64,000 nucleotides of DNA from Fasciola hepatica (GCA_948099385.1 CANUEZ040000129.1:2728001-2792000); one strand, 5' to 3'; counted from the first letter of the stretch, positions 21,296 through 34,832 are shown. Numbers and translations: made by a program. Notes: generated by a model from the letters alone, not told the origin.

Positions 21296-21298
<3 letters not shown>

Positions 21299-21345
<47 letters not shown>
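21299..21345. repeat. (TA)n microsatellite, 47 bp
   Basis: An uninterrupted TA tract of about 23 units downstream of the stress protein gene. It creates artefactual Tyr-Ile open frames on both strands. Confidence 0.97.
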
Positions 21346-21347
<2 letters not shown>

Positions 21348-21799
21348 AATGCGCCATTTTGGTTAAGGAAAAAAATGAGATCATTAGATTGTTCTCGATC
21401 CATGCTTACCAAATACTCGAATTCGAATGTATTCGATGAGTATGGCTTAAACTGGCCGCATGAAATTATGATGCGTATAAATCGGAGGTGGTTTTAACAA
21501 GAAAAACGATCTAAGGTACCAATGATGGATTCGTGTTGGGACATTTTAAGGCCCGCTTGGCTCAGTAAATTTGGAACCGTCTTTATAAGATTATTTTTCC
21601 CTGCTGAGAAGATAGTTTGCCGACCACAGTACGAAAGTGACGTAATATGCAAAGTATATTCCACCCCTCTTCGACAGCATCTCACTGGTGAAGGTCATCT
21701 AGAAATGCTGTATATTTTCGTATAATAAATGAAATGAACCATTAAAAATGAATTGCCGAAGTTACATTTAGTCAGCTTTTGTATGCTTAGCTTTACTGT

Positions 21800-22015
21800 C
21801 AGGAGTATAGCCTAGTGTTCGCACGGTAGTCGTTCAACTTGCGGTTCGAATTTCGATCAATCATGTTTCCGGCCGACCATCTTGTCGCATCAGGACTTTG
21901 TCGCACACACAAACACACACGCAAAAGCAGTAGAAGAGAAAGAGGTCCAGACGATTGCTACTTCTTGATACACCTTAAATGGAACCCAAAAACATGTAGT
22001 AGTAGTAGTAGTCAT
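21800..22015 (+). mobile_element. tRNA-derived SINE, probably family B, with (TAG)n tail
   Basis: A box A-like tatagcctagtgttcg and box B (gcggttcgaatttc) are followed by a ccggccgacc block that resembles the start of the family B body. After a CA-rich stretch it ends in tagtagtagtagtagt (about 21996-22013). The body is diverged, so the family assignment is tentative. Confidence 0.4.
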
Positions 22016-23589
22016 TACAAAAGCTTTGATAAGTCCTCACCTTTGTTGAAGTGCTAGATTGAGATGTCATTACCGACAATCACCTTTGTTTGCCCAATAG
22101 CTGCACTCGCGCTGAAGTCTCTATCATGCTTCGAATAGAGGGTTCATACATAGTTCTTCATTCAGTCAAGGGATCACAGCTCGCAACTCTTCTTGGACAT
22201 CTAACGGGGATTTCTGACTACGTGATATGCCCATTCAACTGCTTATTTGCACATGCTCTGAGCAATAAATTTACAATGTGGTCTGTCCGAGTTCAGTGAT
22301 GGATTAGTATGGAAACAGATCGCCATTTTGTGTGTATTGCGCTTTTGTGTTCTAGAAGACACTTCTTCAAAGAAGCCGTGTATTCTTCAAATATACTGGT
22401 AGCATAATTGATGGAATTGATAAGACTGTGAACACATTGGCAGTTCTGTTCACTTTATGGATGATTTTGTTAAACACACTCAATCATTGGTGCTGTTTGA
22501 ACCAGAAGGACGAAACCAAGGTGAGTTGCTAAAGTGGGATGCCGCTGAACGAACTATTCGCGCTATATCTGCACCCTGCATCGTGTGTTTGTTGAACCAA
22601 GTGATTTGGTTGCAGGATTCGATACCACCGAGTTGGCAGACTTGCAATTTAGGTAACCCGATCACTGTTGGCTAATCTCTCTCCCTTTATTCCAGTCTTT
22701 GGCATCTTGTCGTGATGTGACTTTCTGAGGAGGTTGTCGACCATTTGTTTTAGTTTGATTAAGAATGAATGTGAGAAGGTGAGCAATATGTCTGACGGAT
22801 GACCACTAGTGTCAAATTAAAGTTATTTAATGTTGCTTACCTATTGCTTTGGGGGAAGTTTTGTTCGAACATGGATTGTGAATAAAAACAGGTTGCGGTT
22901 GTATCGTTTTCCGTGCGGAAAAATCGTAGGTGGGTTTCCTCGATTACATTTGATTCGCTATGTGTAGATCCATTTTACTGGAACTTGAAAGTCAGTTCTA
23001 TAACAGGTCATACATCAGGTTCCGAAGTTTACGTAAACCGTAATGTCAGTCGCCACTGCATGTATGAGACTTTAGTACTTCAAACACCTATCACAGTCAT
23101 TCCAATGCTATTAAATTTCTCGAATTTGAGACCCTATTGCCTTCAGCGACTAAGATAACTGATCCACCTGTTTTTGTCTCTCTTTAATTCTGCTTGAAAC
23201 ATATCTATGGACCTAATATTGAAAAACCGTTATTTTCTTTTCTGTCATTTTTGAAAGACAAACAAGCAAAAATATTTTCTCCGTGATTTTTGCAACAGTG
23301 CTGTGAATGATCTAACAGATTTATAGTTTTTCAGGTTTGATTTGATGATTCACCTCAGATTTTTAGTTCAATTCACCTAAAATAGATGAACGAACTTCGG
23401 TCGATAAATAACGTGTTGGTTTTGAAGATACCTATCCCAAAAGAAGCAGTCAGTAGTATTGTCTTTCGATAGAAGTGTCACGAATGCCAAGCGATTCGAA
23501 AAACACGAAAGTAGTGCATTTCGAGTACGTGGGGACCGAACGAGTTTCAAAGTGTAACGGAAAAACGATGTGCCATGTGGTGTGCTAGA
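22016..23589. other. Intergenic DNA, nothing recognised
   Basis: Scattered open frames of 60-84 codons occur on both strands, without motifs. No repeat family was recognised in this stretch. Confidence 0.35.
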
Positions 23590-23763
23590 CGATAAAATAT
23601 AACCCCAACAACACTGAGCTTTCGGTGGCAAATTTATGATCAGCCGAGGTTTTTGATTGTAAAACTGCCCTGAGATAGGTTACGCACCGTAACCGAAGTG
23701 TTGGTTATTCATAAATTTCCCATCGAGGATTCCGTGCGTTTGACATTATATTCTGTCATTTAG
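23590..23763. repeat. Second foldback element, centre-deleted
   Basis: This shares the loop and inner right arm (gattgtaaaactgcc) with the palindrome at 8832-9029, and continues with a diverged right arm (accgtaaccgaa..., ataaatttcccatcgagg, acattatattctg). The left arm retains the outer part (caaatttatgatcagccgag) but has lost about 30-35 nt next to the loop, so the hairpin is asymmetric. Confidence 0.6.
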
Positions 23764-24360
23764 TTCATTCTGACGGAAGCTTATTGGGCTTGCTTTCTTT
23801 GGGATGAAGCGGTAACTGAATTCTCGACTCACAAGTGAAGATGATTTGATGCCAGTTTGAAGAGGATAGAGGAAATTGGTAGAAATAGAGATGAAATGAG
23901 TTATAGTTCGTCCATCTATGATTGCTCTTCAGAGGATATTTTCGTCTGCCGAGTCAAATTCCACCTACCAGAAGCACCGGCGCATGTACCAATAAAATCC
24001 GAGTAGGCCTATCTGTTGTCAACTAAAAGCAAATAAAGCTCTCTCTCTGAGTTTCAGTCCTACAATATTTTTTAGCAGATGTACAGGTCTGGAAAAGAAA
24101 TAGCGAAAAACACAAGGCTCGAGTGTGATTTGAAAATAAACTCCAAGTTCATGAAGTGATTCACCGTGCAGCAAATGCGCTCAAATTACCCCTGAAGTTT
24201 ATACATGCTTACTGTACAGTAGTTTCTTTATCACAAGGGGCAAAATCTACCGAACCTCTTGCTGGAACGCGAAAAAGAGAGGAATGATTCTGAGTCTAGC
24301 AACATGCCCTCAAACTGTCCGGCAAAGTTGGCTCACTAACTGCTCCTTTTCTTTCGTTAT

Positions 24361-24397
24361 GTCGCTCTCTCTCTTGCTCTCTCTCTCCCTCTCTCAC
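24361..24397. repeat. (CT)n-rich tract
   Basis: A short impure CT repeat, with no associated element recognised. Confidence 0.8.
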
Positions 24398-24639
24398 TAT
24401 CTTGACAGCAGTACATGAATCACCTGGGAAATACCCACTGTATCATATAGAAGTCCAATTTGGCGACTCAATTTTGTTTTAAAATTTCATTGTCAAGCCG
24501 TTTACAAATTACGAGGGAGACACTAGACGAAATATTGTGCAGATAGTTTGGTTATGAAGTCCATTCTAAAACTTTTCATCCCCATACTCATGGATTGATA
24601 CCATTGTCTAATGAGGCCTTGGAAGAACTGAATTCAGCA

Positions 24640-26370
24640 CTAGTAAACACTTCCACTCATACCGAAAAATTAAACCGATAATTCGAATATCCGTCAAAAA
24701 GGAACATTTAGACGCAGTAGAAGAACTAATAAATAATAAAGATGTTATACTAACAAGAGGAGCGGAAAGTTGGTGATGGACAAACGCGACTAAATTAAAA
24801 AACCTAAAGCAATTCTGAACGATGAAACCAAATCCAGTACTAGTCTTGGTGAGGAACGTTTAGCTCAACAAGCTGAGCGCTAACTAATCACTACGTTAAA
24901 ACAAATGAGGGTTACCGGTTTGTCACTAACCAAGTGTATGAGCAGCCAAGAGCCACAGGGTCTACAATCTTCAGGTTGTATGGACCTCCAAAGATCCACA
25001 AACCTGGAACACTAATTCATCCCATAGTATCAATGGTAAATTCACCTTACCACGGTGTCCCTGGTTGGTTATCTGGGCCGTCTGAACCAATAAGAAAACG
25101 TACGGCCATATATGGCCCGAAGTATACAGCTGATTTCATAGAACGAATAAAGGACGCAAATACAGAGGACGAAACGATGTTCTCACTTGAAGCCGTGTCT
25201 CTATTCACAAATGTGCCGTTATTAGAAACCATTGATTTCGTGGTGAATTACATAAAAGAAAATAACATGAACGTCGATTCACCATTGGAAGGTTTGTAGG
25301 AGCTCTTGTTTCGGTGTACATTTAACGTTCAATGCCTATTTCGCGGAACTTGGTACAGACAACGAGATGGTATGGCTATGGGATCACCACTGGGTTCAAT
25401 CTTTGCCAACGCATTCCGAGCAAAGTTAGAACTAACTACGCTTAAGTCGACAATTACTCGTTTTAGACACTAATATTTATAGGTGGACGACATACTCTGT
25501 GTAGCCAACGCTACTTGGGACCTAGATCCCATGAAAACAGCATTTAACAAGGTACACGTAGCATTGCGCTTCACGAATGAATGCGAAGTTAACAATCAAC
25601 TACCATTCTTCGATGTGACCCTTACGAGAACATAAGATGGTCGGGTCCAGCGAAAGGTATACCGAATATAAACATGGAGCGGTCAGTATTGAAATGTCAA
25701 CAGTTTCCTTAGTACCCAACAGTAGCGAAACTTGGTGAAATATTTGGCTTCCAGAGCGAGAAAAGTTTATTCTGAGGAGACTTCAGAGAATGAACTGATG
25801 CTCGTAAGAAACACTACGTGAGAATGGTTATTCCGATCTGCCTATTGACAGAAATGTCATTCAAAGATTGCCTAAAATCACCGAAGAAACTGTAAAGAAG
25901 AAAGACCTCCTTATTAGTTTGGCATTTAAAGAAGATACAGCGAATGAAATCTCGAATCGACCACTGATGAGGGAAATTCAAAACACATCTAATGCCGTCA
26001 CTGTACGTTGTGTGATTCGAGGTGATCCTCGGATCCAGATTCAGAACAATGATAAACTGCCGATGGTTGTACGCTCTTTCAGATGTGTTTGTGACTCATC
26101 GTATGTAGGCCTAACGGCGGATCAAAAAGAATCACCCAAGCTGATTATGCCAAGGACAAACAGTATCGACAAACAGCGCTTTCTTAGCGCACCAGATATC
26201 AGGTGAGTCCAGAAGCAGCTTTCAGAGTTGTGCATCTGGTCCCCCTAAACAAATGCAAGCATGTTCAGTTATGCACTCTAGCGACAGCCGGGACAGTTGG
26301 AATCAGAAAGTCTACGCACAACCTTTGCACACAAAAGCGTTTGATCCAACTTCCACTGTTTAGCATCGAA
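24640..26370 (+). mobile_element. Penelope-like retroelement, EN+ type, decayed copy 1
   Basis: Remnants of the single Penelope ORF follow in order. The thumb-side N-terminus is at 24640-24930 with stops. An intact block at 24934-25299 reads RLYGPPKIHKPG, SMVNSPYHGVPGW and FSLEAVSLFTNVPL, all diagnostic of Penelope RT. A later frame gives RDGMAMGSPLGS near 25360, and VDDILCVANA with the catalytic Asp pair is at 25482-25515. Connection-region frame 25868-26206 follows. The GIY-YIG endonuclease is reduced to FRCVCDSSYVGLT near 26085. The element's typical C-terminal block (HNLCTQKRLIQ) is at about 26320-26355. Several stops and frameshifts make it non-functional. Confidence 0.88.
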
Positions 26371-26749
26371 AGAGGCCGATTAAATTTATCGTCCTGTCAC
26401 TTAGCGGGTGTAAGTTAGATAAACCAATCACACGACAAGGGCGATTTGACTGTTGACAAAACCCTGTCCACGACTGGTGTTTATTTCATGTCTGTCCGCA
26501 TAAGCTTATTTCTGGTGTCTCCGTAAAATCCTCGCACAATGAATGAATAGTAGCAATTATCCTCAGTCTGGATAAATAGCAGAACACGACAGTTTGAAGT
26601 TCGAATAGCACTTAACTATTTACACAACGCAAGGTCGCATGTATGTAGTAATACAAAGGCACGACGATGAATATCAGCATTATGGACAGTCACCGTAAAC
26701 TCCCATATAATTTGTAGATGGTTTGCAAACAAAGTACTGAGAAACAGTC

Positions 26750-26840
26750 GTTCCATCAAATTGGACTTTCACAAGTATGTGGTATATCGTCCTTCCGACA
26801 CTGACTTGTGGGGCAGAAACAAAGCGTACTCGCAAGATGA
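26750..26840 (+). mobile_element. LINE RT C-terminal scrap (RTE-like)
   Basis: One frame reads VLPTLTCGAETKRT, which resembles the 'VLP.mTYGaETW..T' block that lies after the palm in RTE-type LINE proteins. It is short and isolated, with the Trp replaced, so the call is tentative. Confidence 0.35.
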
Positions 26841-28359
26841 TCTACTATAATGACCGGCACCTTCTCCAAAAGAAGCTTAAATGAAGTTAACATATCCCGT
26901 TAGAGATAAACGACAAAGTTGATCTAGTCACAAATGTAATTATTCTTGAAATGATTCATTATGCCGAACGTACTCTCAGCTCGCCCTTAGACACCGTTAA
27001 GATCACAGTTAAATTGTTTACGAATGAAATATTAAGTTGTTGTGGTTCATTGTGGAAGTTCTTTTGCCTCTTAAATCTAACTGCAGTTCAAGCGCGCAGC
27101 AAGGCTCTTGGGCCTGCTGTCATCTGCTGAATGTCCACATGTCAGCGTGGTTGTACTTGCCCCAAAATACTCCACGTTGTAAGTGCGGAAAGGTTTTCGG
27201 AGTTTGCGCAATGGAGCAGTGCCCGAGATTAGCACAGAGGGAAATTCCAGAGTTTTATACGAAGCAGAAAGAAACACCACAAACAGTCTTAAAAGGGATG
27301 CGAAAGTTTTCTGTTTGTTTTGAATTTCACCTAGAACTCTCGAGAGTTCATAATCCGGGTGGTCTACTAACAACCCTATTATTCCAAAGTGTCGGAATTT
27401 GGAAGCTTCTAAGAACTGCTTCGCGTCTTTAAAATCCCTGAAGTTTCTCTACAGCTTCTTCTCGAACGTGTCCCATTCATCTAATAGTGTTTCTGGTGGA
27501 CTCAGTGAATTCTTCCAGCTCTCTCGGTACTTTCATTAGAATTTTTGAACTTCTTTTATTTGTCTTTATTTGCCTGTTGAAAGTGCATATTTCTCAAGCT
27601 GACGGAACGAGAAACAGAATCTCTATTAGTTTAAATATTCCGATAGTTATTGCATTGTCTGCGGTCCTGCCGGGGAGTTTTTCGTTCATTATATTGTTGA
27701 AACACCTTTTTTAGGCCATGACTGATGTCGGTTCAAACTGAATAGACTTCTCAGCCACAAGCCGTATCAAAAGATGTGATGCTCAGACGATTTGCTCTAA
27801 TTTACGGACTTACCACTGATGCCATGTATGAAACATCTCACCCTAATTTAGGATTCATTTCAGGTGCAATACAGATTGCCAACTGATTCGAACATGAGGG
27901 AGAACGCATGCAGGCTTAATTATGTTCCGTTTTGCCTTTATCAAGATCAAGAGTAGTAAAGCTTCTCTTACTGGCCATAGACGATATGATAGGCTTTGTT
28001 CTCCATTTGGCACTCGAAATGGGTATTGGTCCACGGAAGTAGGTCAACCAAGGTATCCAACTGCTCATGAACTCGTAATGAGAAAAGTTGTCTTAACCGC
28101 TAAGTGGAACCATTTAAAAAGGAATTAGGTTGGCTCACTTCCACAATGGATATTCCGATAATACATGTAACAGAGACGATGGAGAATGATACCACTCCTC
28201 TATCAGAAATGAAGGCTGTCTGGGAGGTAGGTTATCGGCGAAGGCATAAACCAGCTAAACCGTATAGTTTGTCTGCTTCCTTTTCAAGGACGGAAAGAAA
28301 GCTTTGGGATTAGGGTTCAATATAGGACAGTAAACAGACTCCCAGGTGATGACATGATT

Positions 28360-29850
28360 CGGTGAATATGCCGATTTATAAGAGAGATGACAGGTCTTCA
28401 CGTGAAAACCACAGAGGAATTAGCACGGCAAGTAACACATCCAAAATGCTCCTTGGGATTATTCTTCGCCGCTTATCCAACAGACGTGAAATGTGTACAC
28501 GTGAGAATCAAGCAAGTTTCAGACCCGACCAAGGCTGCATACGTCACAGCTTTGCCCTTCGACAAACGTTAGAGCGTAGACTCACCTTCCATAGGCCCGC
28601 AATTTCTCTCATCCTTGATCTGAAGGCCGTATCTGACTCCCTCGACCATACAGTTCTCTCGTTGTGCCGATCATTGAAGGTTGGGTCAGAGAAATTCGTT
28701 CATCTTTCTCAATCTGTTATGACCCACGGGTTCTTTTCTATGATTTAAACGAGAAACCAGCATACTTAATTTCAGCGCGAAACTTAAATCACCCCAGCAA
28801 GCAATGACAAAGCAGAAGACGATAATACAGCATATTAACAAAACTGTGTAGTCATAGAAATCACAACGCGTTATTCAGAGCGAAAAAGGAACTCTCTCGA
28901 ACTGGGCATCCAGTTAGGTTCAAGTCCTTTTGGGTGGATTAGGTTAGCAAAATGTCTGCCGGACTGATTACTGACCGTTGACCCGATTTTTGTCTTATTG
29001 CAGATGACTACTCTATTAGCAAAAAGTGATCTTGTGAGATTTTATAGATTATTGATTATTCGCTCTGGCCTCGCATGTTCGAGCTAACCAATGACTTGAA
29101 TTGAAAAACTTTCGTGTTCGTTTTTGACATCTTAACACCATCATAATATGCAAACGGCCCTTTGTCGAGTTATTACTTACGGTAATCTTTAGCTCGAGTT
29201 CACCGTGGGAAGTAGCCTGAACCAGGGTCTCGTCATTCACCCGTCCTTTCCAACTTCACATCTGAAGTAGTTTTAAGGATAGACACATCCTGGTGTGCGG
29301 CTTCGATCTGTGCTCAGAGAGTGAACTGCCTGACTCATAACATGCGGATCATGCTGTGCCTCCGAGTGACGATCCAGGTAATTTGTTTGGGATGCTTTTC
29401 GCACCTGTTATGGGACCACATTGTTCCAAGATGAGACACTGTCCCAGCAAGAGAAGTCTTGGCTGAAGTACGCAAGTTTTGCTACCTGGGCAAGTATTCA
29501 TAACATATCGGATGAAGTGTCATTTTGACTGACTTTTGCCTGCGGTGCGGGTGTGGCATCCGACTGTCTGTCGAGTGTATACTGATACAGTTATATTCCT
29601 TATTTTATACGTCTAAAAACGCCCCTTACAGTTAGAGCGTACACAAACACTGCTGATGTTTCAGCATTAATGTCTTAGTGCCGTTTGAATATGGTGGGAA
29701 CATCTTATCGGAAACATGGAGGTAAGGTGTAGAGTGTTAGAAACCAGAGGTCAGTCAGTGAAATCAGTGTTGAATCACAACAGGCTGAGTTGTCTGGGAC
29801 ATGTACATTGTTTCCCGAGGCGGTTAGAAGTGGGAGGGTAGGTTTAAATG
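28360..29850 (+). mobile_element. Non-LTR retrotransposon (LINE) RT relic
   Basis: The frame 28362-28748 carries the LINE fingers/palm start: YKRDDRSSRENHRGIST, then TRENQASFRPDQGCIRHSFA and RPAISLILDLKAVSDSLD. The last holds the first catalytic Asp region ('fLD.kaAFDSldr'). The catalytic YADD box survives as IADD at 28997-29008. The C-terminal block lies at 29630-29835 (NMEVRCRVLETRGQSVKSV, LNHNRLSCLGHVH). Spacing between blocks is roughly that of a complete ORF, but multiple stops and frameshifts interrupt it. Frames at 27922-28313 may be its diverged upstream part. The RTE or CR1-like clade is not settled. Confidence 0.8.
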
Positions 29851-31099
29851 ATTATTCCATGGCATGAGGAGCAACAACGACAAACTATGGCTTTCTGATT
29901 CTGAGCTAAATACCTAACTACTTCGTCGTGGTCCTGATGAACTGAGTCTACCTCGGTTGAGCCTGAACAATGAGCCAAGTCATCACTATTACTAGGAAGA
30001 CCACTTTCTCGTCCGGGGTTCCTTGGTGACAATTACGGGAACTAATACGTGGTCTACCTCTCATTAGCCTTAGCTCTTCAACGGTGGTCTCATCGGCGCC
30101 CAACAGTTCATCGGGTATCAACTCGTGGTCGTTTGCTATTGTGGACATTCCTTTGGTTCACAGATTGGCGTCAGATAATTTTGTGGGCATGCCTGCCCTT
30201 TCTAAGTCAACGCGATTCACGTGCCTAACCTTCGAACGTCGTGTGGAACTTGGTTTACTCGGGAGAACGAGTCTCTGGTCCGACTGATGAATACCAGTTA
30301 TCATCTCCTTATGCTTCAGAAGGATATCTGCGGGCACCTATCTCCCTTCTTTGATAGCTGATCAACCGAGACTGTTAAGAAAAGGCTTCAACATCTACGA
30401 CAGATTGGTACAACCGTTAGGGACTTCGTAGAATGCGACGATGAACCTGCGCTTCTTGATGATTCTCTGGCCCGTCCCTTGATCAGGAACATGTTCAGAA
30501 TTGATTTGATGCTTGAGGAATGTCACCACTTCGGGTTATATCAATAGCTCGGAGGAGTGTGGATGAACGGAATGGTTGATTTCCCAATGCACAACAAGAC
30601 TTCTCCTTGGTTATCTAGGTTCGATGCTGCTCATACAAGACTCTACTTGCGGCTGACTTGGATATGTGGAGGTCTTCTCTCAGGTAATATTCGACGGATG
30701 GGTCGTCTCAACCGTCGAGTTACAGTACCGAGGGGGCTGCGGTGCAATGGAGTAGAATGATTGCATCGTTAATTGCTGTACTGTTACTCCTATGGTTTGA
30801 TGCGAACGACATGACAAGATCATGCGGTGGCTGAAATCTTGTCAGTCAATAAGAGGACTCAGTGTGATGATCGAACCCCTGTTGAGCGTACGTGTTGCAT
30901 AACGGACTGAGTCGTGTCCAAAGGGATTCAGTCTTCTTACTCGACGTCTATATGATCTCGGGTTACTCAGTATAAGGTTCTTGGAGAGCTAAACTGGAGG
31001 GGTATTCGGTTTTTGTTGTGGGCTGGGAAAATTTGGACAATCTCGGGCACGCCTTCGACCAATCTCAAGTACTATTCGATCAACATCTTCATTTGTGGG
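29851..31099. other. Repeat-flavoured intergenic DNA, unassigned
   Basis: The longest frames (30084-30287, 30557-30760 on +; 29948-30148 on -) have no recognised motif. Around 30860-30905 there is a box B-like tcgaacccctg in inverted orientation that could be a SINE head. Otherwise nothing is recognised. Confidence 0.3.
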
Positions 31100-31300
31100 C
31101 TCCTATACAGACGACCTGGTTAGGACTTGCGTCAACTGTCTTGGTAATTTCCATCTGAATATGGCGTCTGCATTTACTACTAGGCTCTCTCAGGTGCTCC
31201 CGAGATGGAACGCTTGAGGCCAGGTGACTCGACACATTGGACTGCACGGCCAGGTGCCGCGGTCAGTTGCTTTCGAGTCCTTTCTTCATCTTCATGATTT
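31100..31300 (+). mobile_element. LINE 3' end fragment
   Basis: In the + strand, around 31220-31275, a frame reads LDTLDCTARCRGQLLSS. It corresponds to the extreme C-terminus of the LINE ORF seen elsewhere in the window ('WLeTL.DMA.cr.QWRsC'). It is short, with an in-frame substitution of the key Trp, and no clear tail was seen. Confidence 0.45.
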
Positions 31301-34124
31301 CCACTGATGAATTTGTTTATGTTTCTATTTGTTTTGCTTCTGACTCGATATTGATATGACTCAGCAACCAGAATCAAAGCACGGAAGTGAGAGTTTAGTG
31401 ATGGGGAGAAGTGAGCTGAAATGACAGGTTTCATTCATAGCTTCCAAATAAAGACAAAATTAAAAATTAGTTGATGACGGCATTTCGTTATGTTAAAAAG
31501 CACTGGAAATTTAGTAGACAGTGAATAGAAGGAAGTGATCCAAATGTGATTTTTCACGCCCAGTCTCAGAGTCACGTTTTCTGGTTTTCTAATCAAATGC
31601 CCAGGGTATCTTTGGTTAAGAGTTCGTCCCTTTCGTTTGAGTCAAAAGCAGGCAAGAAATAAAGTCAAGCAAACAGGATTTGAAACCGTATTCCGAACCT
31701 GAGAGATAACACACTGCTTGCCATTTCCAACGAAGATGCCACAGTCCAGTCCGTTTTTGTTCCGTACTTTCGTCAATAGTAGCTTTAGTACTCTTCCCCT
31801 ATTTTTCTGCACATCATTGACCAAGTTATCGTTAGACGCGATTCCCCGAGAATTTTCTTAAGGTGGGACGCTTCCGCAGGTTTACATCTTGGTCAGAGTC
31901 GCAAGGCTCATAGTAGAGGCATTCCGCAGACATTCTCACGATCCCCACGTTGGTCCCAAGTGCTACAAAACAGTCCAGACTTCTGAGCTAACCACCATAA
32001 TTTAACAAACTCGACTGCTTGAAAAGAGCAGATTTAATCCTTTTGAATGAGGGGATGCAAATTGTAAATCATGAAGACTTGCACCTCTGCGGTGCCTGTT
32101 TGGAACTCTCCACGGTCGGTCCTATTGATGATAGAAAGCTATCCACTGTCACCCTGCTCGTTACTATGCTTAATTATGGTTAACAGCTTCAAGCTTGAAT
32201 TTCACGGCTGCCGGTGTTCTCTTAAAGTACAGTGAGTATTTGAAGCCATACGTCAAATATTTCTTTCATTACAGCTATGTGCCTGCGTGAAATTGCAATA
32301 TTTACACCAGTAACCTTTGATGTTGTTGAACATCGGTAAAATAGCTACTAATATCAGCGGTGTCATATAATAACTAATAACTTTCTTTATTATATACATA
32401 TCAGTGTGCTCCATAGTAGCCACGGTTTCCGCATATGATCCAAGTGGTTTACAGACAAGTTGATAAATATGGGGAGAAGATGCAACTGTTTCACCTAATT
32501 CTCCAGTCTCCCATGTAAAATGCTGCAGCTCAGAAATGAAGCAACTCATGGAACCAGAAGTACGAAAAAGTGCTCATGTGATGTGGGAACAGTTAGTTCA
32601 GTAAAGTCACTCTGAAGGAGTCGAAAAATACCTATTTTATTTTGACCCTCTTCTCTTCGGGTTTCGAATCCCAATCCTACCACAGTAAGTACCCCATGTT
32701 GCACAAAATCATGTTCCCACCGTTGATTCGGTGTGCCGTACCATGTATTCAGATTGTTAATTTGCTTTTTGAGTTCGCTGACGAAAGGCTGTGCTCAACC
32801 TGACATTGACAAATTGTAGGGCTGGAGAATCACGGACACTCCCGGTGGTCTTGCAAAGCTATTCTGGCTACTGATAACAATGACAGTAGTTAGATTTTAG
32901 TAACGTAAGTGAAAAACGTGTAATTCGCCACCCATTCGTCTCGGGAATACGTAAGCTGAACAAATAATTGCGTGATTTTATTCAATAAAAAAGCAAAATG
33001 AAAGCGAGTTTGTCATCAAAAGAGCCATAGTGTGAGGCTGAATGCCCGAAGGCCATTTTAACGAGGAGTTATATTTCGGAGTTTGAATTACTCCGGGGCG
33101 GGTATGGGAGAAATACGGATAAACAAATTGAGATGAAAAATAAAGCGAACAGAAAAGGTGGGATTTTCGAAACGAAAGAAAAAGACAGACTGTTGGCCTG
33201 GAACAGATGGGAGATGATAGTTACAAAAATGAGTAACTAGTAAGCAAAAATTCGAAAAAAAACCACAGGGCGTCGCGAAAATAAAAATAGAAACAACAAT
33301 TATTATTGATATTATTTCGCTGAAGTCAAGTTGATGGAGTGGTTTGTCCATGTTTCGTGCATACGACAATTTCAGCGTCATTGAAAGCCGGGAAATTTGG
33401 ACTAGACAGAGATTGTTTGTTGTTCACTTTGGGTGAACAAAATAAATTGTGGACCGTGAAAAACACGGGTAGAATGCTCAAAATGTTTTGATTCCATCAT
33501 TGTAGCTTTTTAATTAAATTTAATTTATTAGGAATAGCTTTCCAGGCCAGATATCTTCATGCAAAGCGTGAAAATGAGCATTTTTTTGTCCCGCAGATAG
33601 TTGGAACAGTTTTGTATATATATAACTGAGACAAGATTTGCCATCCAAAGATGATTGCCGGTTGTGGACAACAGAAAACACACACGAGTATATATGACGG
33701 TGATAATTCGAAGAAAATTTGTGAATTGGCTTAAGAAACACAGAGAGCAAAGCGAGCAAACACCCCGAGCCAAATACGAGTTCGGTCTGCGTTAACACCG
33801 ATAATTGTCACGAAAGTGATTCCAAAGTAGTAGGTATCTTGAAACTGTCCCTCATGAAGGGCAGATAAGCTAAGGTAGCACAAAGGAATTAAAAATGCTT
33901 ACAGCTTTCGGCGAAATCAAGTGAAAAAGAGCTAAGTATAGCAGCCAGCGTGTGCAAGGATGGTATGAATGGCAGAACAAATTACAGATGATTTTGTTCA
34001 AATGATACCATTGTTTGCACAATTAACGAATACGGATAAGATATTTCGTCGCACTTACAGACTGACTGAATTTTGAATAACGAAGTACTTGTTGTGCGCT
34101 TTGAGGAAAAAAGTCGAAAAGAAC
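31301..34124. other. Intergenic DNA between LINE graveyard and DUF4139 gene
   Basis: No gene family or repeat was recognised. Open frames such as 32253-32549 and 33088-33381 on the - strand are hydrophobic but lack motifs, and they lie downstream of the DUF4139 poly(A) signal. Confidence 0.35.
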
Positions 34125-34130
34125 TTTATT
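34125..34130 (-). terminator. Candidate poly(A) signal of the DUF4139 gene
   Basis: The + strand tttatt reads AATAAA on the - strand, about 625 nt past the stop codon. It is the first canonical signal found downstream of the last exon. Confidence 0.4.
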
Positions 34131-34262
34131 TCGTTAATCCAGAATTTCGACTGTAAACAAAATCACTTGCTGTGGTTGAACTATTCAGCCCCAACTTGAG
34201 ACACTGTGTTTTAGCAAGATTCAGTGCTTATTCAATCAGGAACTGGGTTGTGACGAAACGAA

Positions 34263-34272
34263 GGGGGGGGGG
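34263..34272. repeat. Poly-G run of 10
   Basis: A simple mononucleotide run in the putative 3' UTR region of the DUF4139 gene. Confidence 0.9.
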
Positions 34273-34755
34273 TGTGTGATCCAGAGGCATTCTGCAAATT
34301 TTTCTGTCGTTTTCTGTCTGTTCGCTTGGTGTGGTTGGAAATCTCGCCTTGTTTGGATGGTACTGTGTAAGAAGCACGTAATAAGGAAAGCAGTTTTCTA
34401 TCGTGATAGGTAGACAGCAAGCCCCAATTTAGCTGTAATGATTGTGAGAGGACAATTTCAGGACGATCATTTCTATCATTTTAACCAGACTGACTCAAAA
34501 TTTAGCCGAGATCTCATATGGGCTTGTTGAAGTGTGAAAAAAGCACTCAGAATAACATAGTTGGGACAAAATGCTGTTGTTTTTCGTATTGCTGCGGTAA
34601 AATTCAATGGGATCCTCATAACACGCATGAATTAAGACTGTTCGAATGGTAATTTAGGACAGACTGGTCTTGTCTGCATCTGATCATAGTGTTTGGGTGA
34701 CATATTGTGCGTGATTGATATCAACACGTGTGTGATGCATGTACGCTGTCAAAGT

Positions 34756-34832
34756 TTATGTTTCGGTAACGTCCAAATCTTCATTGGCCGGATGTTCAAT
34801 GGAGTATTTCAGTGTCAATTCGCGAGTTTCAC
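34756..34832 (-). CDS. DUF4139 gene, last exon with stop
   Basis: The acceptor is ctttcag (AG at 34833-34834). It enters in phase 1 and reads ETRELTLKYSIEHPANEDLD, the family's closing block ('.. l.l.Y.v..P'). It ends VTET and TAA (34756-34758). The frame and phase fit the preceding exon exactly, and this ending is where the family normally ends. Confidence 0.82.
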
